Shown here piece after piece: positions 9,670-17,206 of a stretch of DNA of 64,000 nt. A program made the translations under genes and the position numbers. The stretch covers positions 62,001 to 126,000 of the forward strand of contig JARKOY010000149.1 in the NCBI GenBank assembly GCA_029975555.1. The letters run 5' to 3'. Origin of the DNA: Spirochaetia bacterium. Lineage in GTDB: Bacteria > Spirochaetota > Spirochaetia > Treponematales > Rectinemataceae. The first letter of the stretch is position 1. Each line of letters starts with the position of its first letter. The notes beneath the pieces were generated by a model. It ran no database searches. It was not told where the DNA came from and saw nothing but the letters and a program-made list of their open reading frames with translations.

Positions 9670-9791
9670 GGTCTTCTCTGATTAATTATAGCATAAGGAA
9701 GAAAATATTATTCAATTCTCTCTGTGGCCACATCGGTTTTTGACCATATCGATTGGCACCCCAGGACGCAGTAAAAATAAAAATTTGTATT

Positions 9792-9820
9792 TTGAGTTGA
9801 TTTGTGCTACGTTTTACATA
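9792..9820 (+). promoter_or_regulatory. Promoter for the ATP-grasp/B12/opine operon
   Basis: TTGAGT (9792-9797), a 17-nt spacer and TACATA (9815-9820) precede a strong SD (GAGGAGGA) and ATG 9839. The surrounding sequence is conspicuously AT-rich for this chromosome. Confidence 0.5.
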
Positions 9821-9838
9821 GAGGCCGAGGAGGATCGT

Positions 9839-10888
9839 ATGATACTGCAGATCATCATGAAGAGGAATTTTGACCCAATCATTGCAGCAGAAAAGGCGGT
9901 CTCGTATGCGCGCATGACGGGAATTTACAGTGGGGCTGGGTTTGATGCTAATTTTTCTTATGCAAATGAAATAGATGATATTTTGTCTGTGATTGTCGAA
10001 AATAAACCTGATTTGGTGTTGTGTGGCATTGATCATTTACCTGATAGAAATGCGAATATTATAATATCGCATAACGTTCATAAGTGGTTTGAATTACATA
10101 ACGTTCATTATATCGGTTCTAGTCCTGATACGATAGAACTCGCGCTTTCTAAGGTCGCCCTCAAGCGCAGATGGGAAGCCTTTGGCATTCGGACACCACC
10201 GTTTGTTTTCATCGGCGGCGCGCAAGATTATGGCCCTGCGCTCGAAGAGCTTGTGTCGCTCAACGCATTCCCTTATATCGTGAAGCCCGAGAATCTCGGC
10301 AACTCACGGGGCATCGACGAACACAACATCGTATGGAGTGCAGCCGATCTAGAGCCCGTGCTCACGAGGGTGCGCTCGCAGTATGGGGGAGCCTTGCTTG
10401 TCGAGCACTATCTCGGCGCATACTCCGACGTCGCCGAGATCACCTGCGCCATGATATGGGGACCAGATTCCATGCGCTGTATGCCGGCACGGGTCAATCT
10501 TGTGCAGCCGAAGCGCTTTCACCTCATCACCACAGACGACAAGGATGGCAACCGTACATTCTTAAGTCCGCTGGATCCTGAGGTGGCAGCATCCTTTGTG
10601 CCCTTTGCGCAGAAGGCCTTTGAGGCTGCAGGTGTGCGCGATTATGCGCGGGGAGATTTTTTCTTCGCCGACGGGAAACTGTGGGCGATCGAGATCAATG
10701 GTCAACCTATGATCCCTGACCGCTGGTTTAAAGGAGCGGTGCAGTTTGTCGGTTTGTCTGAGGCGCAGTACCTTGTGGGCATCGTCGCCGCTGGATACCG
10801 TCGACTCCGCTCGGAACGTCGCATTGCGGAGCCATTTCCGGCCGGGGCGCAGGCTCTTCTCAAAGGGACCATATTGGATGGTTTCTGA
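9839..10888 (+). CDS. ATP-grasp ligase, D-Ala-D-Ala-ligase-like
   Basis: A 349-residue ATP-grasp protein resembling D-alanine--D-alanine ligases and carboxylate-amine ligases. The N-terminal third has the preATP-grasp look (LVLCGIDHLPDRNA). The ATP-binding region includes FPYIVKPENLGNSRGID, and the metal-binding end is YARGDFFFADGKLWAIEINGQPM, where the EIN triad matches the family. The substrate is unknown. ATG 9839 follows GAGGAGGA at good spacing. The first 300 bases of the gene are AT-rich, and the rest has the normal GC-rich composition, with the change near 10140. An exact 12-base repeat, CATAACGTTCAT, occurs at 10070 and 10097 and encodes HNVH twice. It heads an operon with a B12 protein and an opine-dehydrogenase-like enzyme. 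Confidence 0.75.
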   Translation: MILQIIMKRNFDPIIAAEKAVSYARMTGIYSGAGFDANFSYANEIDDILSVIVENKPDLVLCGIDHLPDRNANIIISHNVHKWFELHNVHYIGSSPDTIELALSKVALKRRWEAFGIRTPPFVFIGGAQDYGPALEELVSLNAFPYIVKPENLGNSRGIDEHNIVWSAADLEPVLTRVRSQYGGALLVEHYLGAYSDVAEITCAMIWGPDSMRCMPARVNLVQPKRFHLITTDDKDGNRTFLSPLDPEVAASFVPFAQKAFEAAGVRDYARGDFFFADGKLWAIEINGQPMIPDRWFKGAVQFVGLSEAQYLVGIVAAGYRRLRSERRIAEPFPAGAQALLKGTILDGF

Positions 10889-10955
10889 ACACGGCCATGC
10901 CGTTACGGCGCGCCTCAGGATGCCGGGCGATCAAAAGCGCACGGGGGAGTTCTGA

Positions 10956-12905
10956 ATGTATAACGTCAGTCAGCATGATGTCGTCGGCCTCGTAAAGCCT
11001 GCGATCGATGCCCACACGCTGGGCATTCTTTCGTTTGCCCAGATTCTCCGGGACTGCGGAATTCGGGTGGAGATTGCAGACGAAGCTGTGGGCAAGGAGA
11101 TAGACGCGATATTGGAACGCGCGTCGATCGAGACCTTGACCCGATGGATACGCGCAAAAAACATCGATGTCCTCGGGTTTTCATACCGGCTCGACCCTGA
11201 GCGCGGGGTGGTGATCTTCGCGCGACTTGTCGGGCAGCTGCAGAGCGCAGCGCTGCTTGCGAGGGATGGAGGCCCCCTGAAGGCGCTCTGGTTTGCAGGG
11301 CTTCCTCCCGCATGCGAGGCTGTAGTGCAGAGGCTGCCTTTTGTGGACGCCGTCTTCCGGGGCGACGAGACGTATCAGGAGATTCTGGAGACTCTTGGTC
11401 TGCCTGCGCATCTCATGCCCGATCAGGCCGAAGCCGAGCTCGCCTACGACCGGGCGCGCCTCGAATTCGGTGCCGAAATCGTCCGCAACCGCGCTTACCT
11501 TGACGTCGCTCCCGTCGACCGATCCGGCTCGCTTGGCTTCGGCCTTCGCGGCGAACGTCTGATCGATCGGGTGCGCCACGGAATAGCCCACGGGCTGCCG
11601 CCCCTCATGCGCGCCCATGTCGGCCCCTATGCAGAAGACCGTGCGCAGGCGGTAGCGCTGTTCCTCGACTGGACCTCACGCCTTGCGAAGGGTGGACTCC
11701 TCGATGTGCTTTCTATCGGCTCGTCGCAGCTGACGCAGAGCAATTTCGGCGAAGACTGGTCTGGACTACCCAACGGCGGCGGTGTCCCGATCAACAGCGC
11801 GGAGGAATACCACCGCGTGTGGCAGGCTGCGCGGCCCATGCTCGTGCGCACCTACGCGGGGACGAAGCATGTACCGCGCATGGCGAAGATGCATGAGGAA
11901 GCGCTCGACATATGCTGGCACGCCCTCTCGTTCTGGTGGTTTTCGAAGCTCGACGGGCGAGGCGAGAACACCGTCCTGCAGAATCTCGAAGAACATTTTG
12001 AGGCGCTGCGGTACATCGCGACAACTGGCAAGCCCATGGAGCCGAATGTGCCGCACCATTTCGCGTTTCGCGGCAGCGACGACGTCGGCTACGTCGTGTC
12101 GGGCTACGTCGCGGCGAAGGCGGCAAAAGCGCAGGGCATTCGAACGCTCATCCTGCAGACCATGCTCAATACGCCGAAGTACACCTGGGGCATCCAGGAC
12201 CTTGCCAAGGCGAGGGCGCTGCGCATGCTGGTGCGCGAACTGGAAGGGCCTGACTTCGCGGTGATACTGCAGCCGCGCGGCGGGCTCGATTATTTTTCGT
12301 CCGATATGGAGAAGGCTCGCGCCCAGCTCGCTGCGGTGACGATGCTGATGGACGATATCGAGCCTGACAACGATGCGAGCCCACCGATTATTCACGTGGT
12401 GAGCTATTCTGAGGGCGTGAGGCTCGCGGACCCCGAAGTCATCGAGGAATCGGTGCGGATCACGAGGTACGCGCTGTCCGAGTACCGCCGACTTAAGAGA
12501 AAAGGCGACATGCCGGAATACGGGAAAATGCCTGTTGTGGAGGCCCGAACGAAACATTTGTACGACGAGGCGCGCCGCATGATCAGGTTCATCGAGGCGA
12601 CAATACCAGCCCCCTACAGCCCCCGGGGACTCTACGCGATGATGAAAGGCGGCGTATTCCCGCTTCCATGGCTCAGCGCATGCAAGGAAGAGTTCGAGGA
12701 GGCGGTGCATCAGCCCGTCTTGTTCATGCACGGCGGAGTACAGGCCGTGGACCGCGAAGGAAAGCCGCTTTCGGTGAGCCAGCGCCTGTTCAGAATCGCA
12801 CAAAATCTCGAGCGGATGGGCTTTGCGCCTTCGAGCGTGCGGCAGCTGGATTCACTGCGACACGCCCGCGGAGAAGAGAAGGAGACGCATGGTGAAAAAG
12901 ACTGA
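10956..12905 (+). CDS. Cobalamin-binding protein with mutase-like domain
   Basis: A 649-residue protein whose N-terminal 150 residues look like a B12-binding domain. The DxHxxG signature is seen as DAHTLG at residues 18-23, followed by FSYRLDP and a WFAGLPP turn. This arrangement would bind cobalamin with the His displacing the lower ligand. The remaining 450 residues (for example LSIGSSQLTQSNFGEDW, GGGVPINSAEEYHRVW, NVPHHFAFRGSDDVGYV, LILQTMLNTPKYTWGIQD, VILQPRGGLDYFSSDMEKAR) suggest a TIM-barrel mutase body loosely like the glutamate mutase E family. A B12 domain at the N-terminus of such a body is less common. GGGGGAG precedes ATG 10956. The end overlaps the next gene by 17 nt. The substrate is not known. 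Confidence 0.6.
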   Translation: MYNVSQHDVVGLVKPAIDAHTLGILSFAQILRDCGIRVEIADEAVGKEIDAILERASIETLTRWIRAKNIDVLGFSYRLDPERGVVIFARLVGQLQSAALLARDGGPLKALWFAGLPPACEAVVQRLPFVDAVFRGDETYQEILETLGLPAHLMPDQAEAELAYDRARLEFGAEIVRNRAYLDVAPVDRSGSLGFGLRGERLIDRVRHGIAHGLPPLMRAHVGPYAEDRAQAVALFLDWTSRLAKGGLLDVLSIGSSQLTQSNFGEDWSGLPNGGGVPINSAEEYHRVWQAARPMLVRTYAGTKHVPRMAKMHEEALDICWHALSFWWFSKLDGRGENTVLQNLEEHFEALRYIATTGKPMEPNVPHHFAFRGSDDVGYVVSGYVAAKAAKAQGIRTLILQTMLNTPKYTWGIQDLAKARALRMLVRELEGPDFAVILQPRGGLDYFSSDMEKARAQLAAVTMLMDDIEPDNDASPPIIHVVSYSEGVRLADPEVIEESVRITRYALSEYRRLKRKGDMPEYGKMPVVEARTKHLYDEARRMIRFIEATIPAPYSPRGLYAMMKGGVFPLPWLSACKEEFEEAVHQPVLFMHGGVQAVDREGKPLSVSQRLFRIAQNLERMGFAPSSVRQLDSLRHARGEEKETHGEKD

Positions 12906-14034
12906 CTGGGGCGGCATCGTCGAATACCTCGACCGTGTCGCCGCAAAAGGGAAAGAGATGGTCTGGTGCGTCGCCGGTGCCGGCAATGGCGGCATCGCGA
13001 TGGCGGGGCATCTCGGGATACTTGGGTTCCCCGTCCAGATGTACAACCGCACCGACGAGCATTTGAATGCGATCCGCTGGTATAAGGGAATCGACATCGA
13101 GGGCAGCGTCCAGGGCTTCGGACCTGTGCTCCTCGCGAGCTCACACATTGAAGAGGCGATGAACGGCGCGGACGTCATCATGATCGTGACGCCGTCGACG
13201 GCCCACTATGGGCTGGCCACGATTATGGCTCCATTTCTCAAGGATGGGCAGATTGTGGTGCTCAACCCGGGGAGGACGGGGGGTGCGCTCGAGTTCCGCG
13301 CGGTGCTCGAGCGGCAGCACTGCGGCGCCAAAGTCGTGATCGTGGAAGCACAGACCTTCATCTATGCCTCGCGGATGATCTCTCGCCACAGGGCCCACAT
13401 CTACAGGGTTAAGAACGGAGTGCCCGTGAGCGCCCTGCCTTCATTCCTCACTCCTGTGGTGCTCAAGGTCCTCGATGTGGCTTTTCCTCAGTTCATCGCA
13501 GGGAGCAATGTGCTCGCGACGAGCCTCGAGAATATCGGGGCGGTCTTCCACCCCGCACTCACCCTCATGAATGCCGCGTGGATCGAATCCACCGGCGGAG
13601 ATTTTGAGTACTATCTTCAGGGCATTTCGCCATCTGTCGCCAAGGTCCTCCAGGCGATCGACGATGAGCGGCTCGCCCTCGCCCGGGCCTTGGGCATCAG
13701 GACGGTCTCCGCGAGGGAGTGGCTCTATCTGACCTACGATGCCTCGGGTGCCGACCTCTGCAGCGCGATTCGGGCGACCACGAGCTATGCGGGCATAAAG
13801 GCGCCGCGCACGATCGATCACCGCTATGTCTGGGAAGATGTTCCCATGAGCCTTGTGCCGATGGCGAGCATGGCGCAGATGTACAAGGTCGACACTCCGA
13901 CCATCGATCTGACCATCGACCTGGCCAATCTCATGCACGGATGTGATTACCGCGCCAATGGACGGACCGTCCGCACACTGGGCATCGAAGGGCTGTCGGT
14001 GGAGGACCTCCATCGGCTCGTCACCGAAGGCTGA
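12889..14034 (+). CDS. Opine (octopine/nopaline-type) dehydrogenase-like protein
   Basis: A 381-residue two-domain dehydrogenase. The N-terminal Rossmann domain has CVAGAGNGGIAMAGHLG near residue 28, followed by VQMYNRT and DVIMIVTPSTAHYGLA. The C-terminal helical domain (GSNVLATSLENIGAVFHPALTLMN, where a His is expected to be catalytic, and YLTYDASGADLCSAI) fits the NAD/NADP octopine/nopaline dehydrogenase family. Such enzymes reductively condense an amino acid with a 2-oxo acid, or run the reverse oxidation. The ATG at 12889 has AAGGAG and overlaps the B12 gene, so it is translationally coupled. Its partners suggest that it consumes or makes a modified amino acid rather than a crown-gall-type opine. 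Confidence 0.75.
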   Translation: MVKKTDWGGIVEYLDRVAAKGKEMVWCVAGAGNGGIAMAGHLGILGFPVQMYNRTDEHLNAIRWYKGIDIEGSVQGFGPVLLASSHIEEAMNGADVIMIVTPSTAHYGLATIMAPFLKDGQIVVLNPGRTGGALEFRAVLERQHCGAKVVIVEAQTFIYASRMISRHRAHIYRVKNGVPVSALPSFLTPVVLKVLDVAFPQFIAGSNVLATSLENIGAVFHPALTLMNAAWIESTGGDFEYYLQGISPSVAKVLQAIDDERLALARALGIRTVSAREWLYLTYDASGADLCSAIRATTSYAGIKAPRTIDHRYVWEDVPMSLVPMASMAQMYKVDTPTIDLTIDLANLMHGCDYRANGRTVRTLGIEGLSVEDLHRLVTEG

Positions 14035-14051
14035 ACATAAGGAGGAAGCGA

Positions 14052-14738
14052 ATGAACGAAATAATAAATAGCGTATGGAATTGGGTAGAAGCCCTGCCGT
14101 CGGCGATCGGGGCGGTGCTCCTTTTGATCGTGGGCTGGGGCGTGGCGAAGCTCCTCAAAATAGTTGTGCCTGCATTGCTGGTATGGCTCAAATTCGATGT
14201 TCTGGCAGGGAAGATCGGGGTCAACGAGTTTTTGCGCAAGGGCCATGTCCAGTATGCGCCGTCGAAGCTTGTCGGCGTCTTCCTCTATTGGGTCGTGATG
14301 CTCGTTTCACTCGCCGCGGCTGCATCGATGCTGGACAAGCGCGCGGCGGAGTCGATCTGGTCGTGGCTGTTCGGGGCGATACCGACGATCCTCGCCGCGG
14401 GGATCACCGCCGTAATCGGCGTGCTCATCGTCCAGTTCCTTTCGAATTTTGTGCTGACCATCATGAACAATGCCGGAGTCGGTTCCGGCTCGCTGGTGCA
14501 GAAGCTCATCCGGGCAGTGGGCTACATCATCGTGGTGGTGATGGTCATGGGCCAACTTGGCCTGGGACAGTCGATCGTGAGCATCCTCCTTTTGCTCATG
14601 ATAGGTTCGGTGGCGCTGGGAGTCGCGATTGCGATCGGTCTCGGCTGCAAGGACATGGCCAGGCAAATGATCGAGGGCATCATCACGGCGATCCGGGAGC
14701 GAGAGCGCGCTTCTCACGGCACGGACCTGGAGGGCTAA
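14052..14738 (+). CDS. Channel-like membrane protein with TM-helix repeats
   Basis: A 228-residue integral membrane protein with about five hydrophobic segments (for example AIGAVLLLIVGWGVAKLL, VGVFLYWVVMLVSLAAAASML, IPTILAAGITAVIGVLIVQFL, VGYIIVVVMVMGQLGLG, ILLLLMIGSVALGVAIAIGLG). It ends soon after GLGCKDMARQMIEG. This is the TM-helix-repeat pattern of CmpX-like relatives of small mechanosensitive channels, without the MscS beta domain. GGAGGAAG precedes ATG 14052, 17 nt after the opine dehydrogenase stop, so it is probably the last gene of that operon. It may release solute or product, which is an inference from context only. Confidence 0.7.
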   Translation: MNEIINSVWNWVEALPSAIGAVLLLIVGWGVAKLLKIVVPALLVWLKFDVLAGKIGVNEFLRKGHVQYAPSKLVGVFLYWVVMLVSLAAAASMLDKRAAESIWSWLFGAIPTILAAGITAVIGVLIVQFLSNFVLTIMNNAGVGSGSLVQKLIRAVGYIIVVVMVMGQLGLGQSIVSILLLLMIGSVALGVAIAIGLGCKDMARQMIEGIITAIRERERASHGTDLEG

Positions 14739-14740
14739 AT

Positions 14741-14899
14741 TAGTGTTCTCAACCTTGGGTAAAGATTAAAGCGAAAGAAAAGGCAGCACACCAAGAGATC
14801 AGGACGCGCGCCGAACTCTCGGTGCCTTCAAACCTTTCCGCATTGTAGGCCTTTCTCCGCGCGTTCCCTTTTGCTTCGTACCCAAGGTTGAGAGCACTA
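14741..14899. repeat. 159-bp element bounded by inverted copies of the dispersed repeat
   Basis: The left end TAGTGTTCTCAACCTTGGGT (from 14741) and the right end (14879-14899, inverted) match in 20 of 21 bases. The 116-bp interior has no coding potential and shows only imperfect extension of the arms. The element fills the gap between the convergent channel gene and plsC, and its right end supplies the plsC stop codon. It is MITE-like, but no target-site duplication is obvious. Confidence 0.6.
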
Positions 14900-15832
14900 C
14901 CTGTTTTTCTCGTAGAAGGCTCTTTTTTCGGCGATCATGTCGTGGACTATCGCATCGATCTCTTTTTTTTCTGTTCTCCCAAGAGTCGTGGTCTCTATGG
15001 GAGAGCAGAACTCGACGAAGACGCGCTTGTACGGATTGATGTGGAAGCTCCCGGGGCGGATGACCCTGTCCGTACCGTAGAGGCAAATCGGGACGATGGG
15101 CGTGCCCGTGAGCACTGCGGAAAAAATCCCACCGCGGTTGAAGGGATCGATGCCCTTTCCCTGGTGCATGTGTCCTTCCGGGAAGAGAATCAAACTGCGC
15201 CCCTTCCTCAGGCGGCGCGCCATGGATTTGAAGGCGGCCAGCGCCGATTTCGGGTTGCTCTGATCGATGAACACGGAGCCGCTCGCGCGCATCCAGTATG
15301 CAATGACAGGGATTCTCTGAAAGATGGCATTTGCAACGAATGCCGCGCGCTGGGGTATCGTAGTGAAGAGCACGGGAATGTCCGCCGGCGAACGGTGATT
15401 CGAGACAAACAGATAAGTTTGGTCCGGCTTTAAGTGCTCTATGCCCCGAACATCGAGCCTCATTTTGGTTATTTTCAGGACAGATTTTGCCCACTGAGAA
15501 ATGGTTTGAAAGACATAGCGCTCGAGTTCGGCTTCGTCTTTGATGAAGAACGTGTGGGGGATGCGCCGCATCGTCTTGATGGTCCGGATGAGGATTCGGG
15601 GTAGGAGAAAAAGTCTATCTTCTTTCATCGCCACGTGCAAAAAGCGGAAGAGGGGGACCTTGCTCCGCAGGGCTATCTCCGCGTAGCGGTTGGCGTCTAT
15701 CTCATGCGCGGCCTCATCCTTTTCTGCGAGCGCCGCCGGTTTGGGTAAATTTCTGGGCTGATCGTCGAGCTCAGGTCTTCCGTCCACCCGATCTTTTTTA
15801 AGATCGATGTCTTCTTTATAAAATCTTGCCAA
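14897..15832 (-). CDS. plsC: 1-acyl-sn-glycerol-3-phosphate acyltransferase family protein
   Basis: A 311-residue acyltransferase of the PlsC family, which esterifies the sn-2 position of lysophosphatidate in phospholipid synthesis. The catalytic HX4D motif is NHRSPAD, and the acyl-acceptor motif is LFPEGHMHQGKG, followed by TGTPIVPICLYG. The C-terminus is basic. A short hydrophobic stretch precedes the active site. No ATG is available near the N-terminus. I chose TTG 15832 because AGAGGA lies about 7 nt upstream. An alternative TTG at 15865 adds 11 residues. The stop TAG (14899-14897) is formed by the outer end of a dispersed repeat. The gene follows rhaA in the same direction after a gap, so independent expression is possible. 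Confidence 0.85.
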   Translation of the reverse strand: MARFYKEDIDLKKDRVDGRPELDDQPRNLPKPAALAEKDEAAHEIDANRYAEIALRSKVPLFRFLHVAMKEDRLFLLPRILIRTIKTMRRIPHTFFIKDEAELERYVFQTISQWAKSVLKITKMRLDVRGIEHLKPDQTYLFVSNHRSPADIPVLFTTIPQRAAFVANAIFQRIPVIAYWMRASGSVFIDQSNPKSALAAFKSMARRLRKGRSLILFPEGHMHQGKGIDPFNRGGIFSAVLTGTPIVPICLYGTDRVIRPGSFHINPYKRVFVEFCSPIETTTLGRTEKKEIDAIVHDMIAEKRAFYEKNR

Positions 15833-15919
15833 CGCCGTTTTCCTCTTTTGGCCTCTATGTTCCAAAATTGCCTGAAGAAAGTCAAGGGCGGAAGGGATTA
15901 GACTAGGCTAAGAGTTTCG

Positions 15920-17176
15920 TCAACTACGCTTGGAAAGTATTCTCTTTTCGTAGTCCTTCACATCTTCGATCCATGCTGGGCCATAGGGAACGTCTTGAGT
16001 TTCGCAGTAGTGGCGCCAGACCTGAGCAAAAGGCAGCGAGTGCGCCTCTTCGGAGAAGGCGAGACGGGCACCGAAGTCTCCTCTCTCCTCTTCGGCCCTC
16101 ATCGCCTCGACTGGTTCGAGGAAGGCGTAGAGGAGGGCCCGCTGTAGGCTGCGGGAACCGATGATCCAGGCCGAGATGCGGTTGACGCTGGCATCGAAAT
16201 AATCGAGGGCGAGGTAGACTCTGTCCCAGACACGCATGCGTACGATTTCCCTGCAGATGTCGGTGAGCGCGTCGTTCCAGATGATGATGTGGTCCGAATC
16301 CCAGTGGAGGCCTCGGCTGGCATGAATGACCAGATATGGCACATAGAGGAGCGTGGCGGAGATTTTGTCCGCGATGTTCTCCGTCGGGTGGAAGTGGCCC
16401 ATGTCGTAGCAGATGCCGATGGCCTTCTGCATCGCATAGCCGAGATAGAATTCGTGGGAACCTGCGACGTAGGACTCCGAGCCGATGCCGAAGAGTTTCG
16501 ACTCGACGCAGTCGAGGACGCGGTCGTTGGGCATTTTTTCGGCGTAGATCGCGTCGAGGGATTCCTTGAGCCTGAGGCGAGGGCCGAGTCGGTCTGCGGG
16601 CATGTCCTTGGAGCCGTCCGGAACCCAGAGGTCGTTGACGACAAAGTCTTTCAGCGTGTCGGCGATGGCCTGGGCGATGCGCCTGCTCGCCTTTCCATGT
16701 TCGACCCAGAAAGAACGGATATGGCTGTCGGGATGGGCGAGGGTCCAGCCGCTTGCCGCGAGGGGATGTGACATGAATGTCGGATTGAAATCGAGCCCTA
16801 TCTTTTGCTCCTTGGCCCAGGCAATCCAGTTGCTGAAGTGACGGGCCTCGAGCGAGGAGCGCTCGACTTTCTCCCCATCCGTCTCCGCATACATGGCGTG
16901 GAGGTTGAAGCGCTTCTTGCCAGGAATTTGGCTGAAGGCGAATGTGGCGTCGGAGCGCAGTTCTTCGGCATTGCGCGCGCGGCCGGGGTAGTTGCCGGTA
17001 GCGAGGATGCCACCAGTGAGGGATGTGGCCCCGTCGAAGCCGATGACATCATCCCCTTGCCAGCAGTGGATCGAGATGGGTATCGATGCGAGGGTTTTCA
17101 GCACCTGATCCGTGTCGATGCCGAGTTCGGCATATATTTCGCGCGCTGCCTTGTATTCTTGCTCTGTTCTGGACAT
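15920..17176 (-). CDS. rhaA: L-rhamnose isomerase
   Basis: A 418-residue L-rhamnose isomerase converting L-rhamnose to L-rhamnulose, close to the 419 residues of the E. coli enzyme. Characteristic stretches are SIPISIHCWQGDDVIGFD, GNYPGRARNAEELRSD, NLHAMYAE, GLDFNPTFMSHPLAASGWTLAHPD, CYDMGHFHPTE and SRGLHWDSDHIIIWNDAL, which hold the metal-binding and catalytic His, Asp and Glu residues. The ATG at 17185 abuts its SD (GGGAGG), so ATG 17176 with 9-nt spacing is preferred. It is the last gene of the rhamnose operon, directly after rhaD. Confidence 0.95.
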   Translation of the reverse strand: MSRTEQEYKAAREIYAELGIDTDQVLKTLASIPISIHCWQGDDVIGFDGATSLTGGILATGNYPGRARNAEELRSDATFAFSQIPGKKRFNLHAMYAETDGEKVERSSLEARHFSNWIAWAKEQKIGLDFNPTFMSHPLAASGWTLAHPDSHIRSFWVEHGKASRRIAQAIADTLKDFVVNDLWVPDGSKDMPADRLGPRLRLKESLDAIYAEKMPNDRVLDCVESKLFGIGSESYVAGSHEFYLGYAMQKAIGICYDMGHFHPTENIADKISATLLYVPYLVIHASRGLHWDSDHIIIWNDALTDICREIVRMRVWDRVYLALDYFDASVNRISAWIIGSRSLQRALLYAFLEPVEAMRAEEERGDFGARLAFSEEAHSLPFAQVWRHYCETQDVPYGPAWIEDVKDYEKRILSKRS

Positions 17177-17206
17177 GAACTTCATCCTCCCTTCTCTCGT
17201 CCACTT

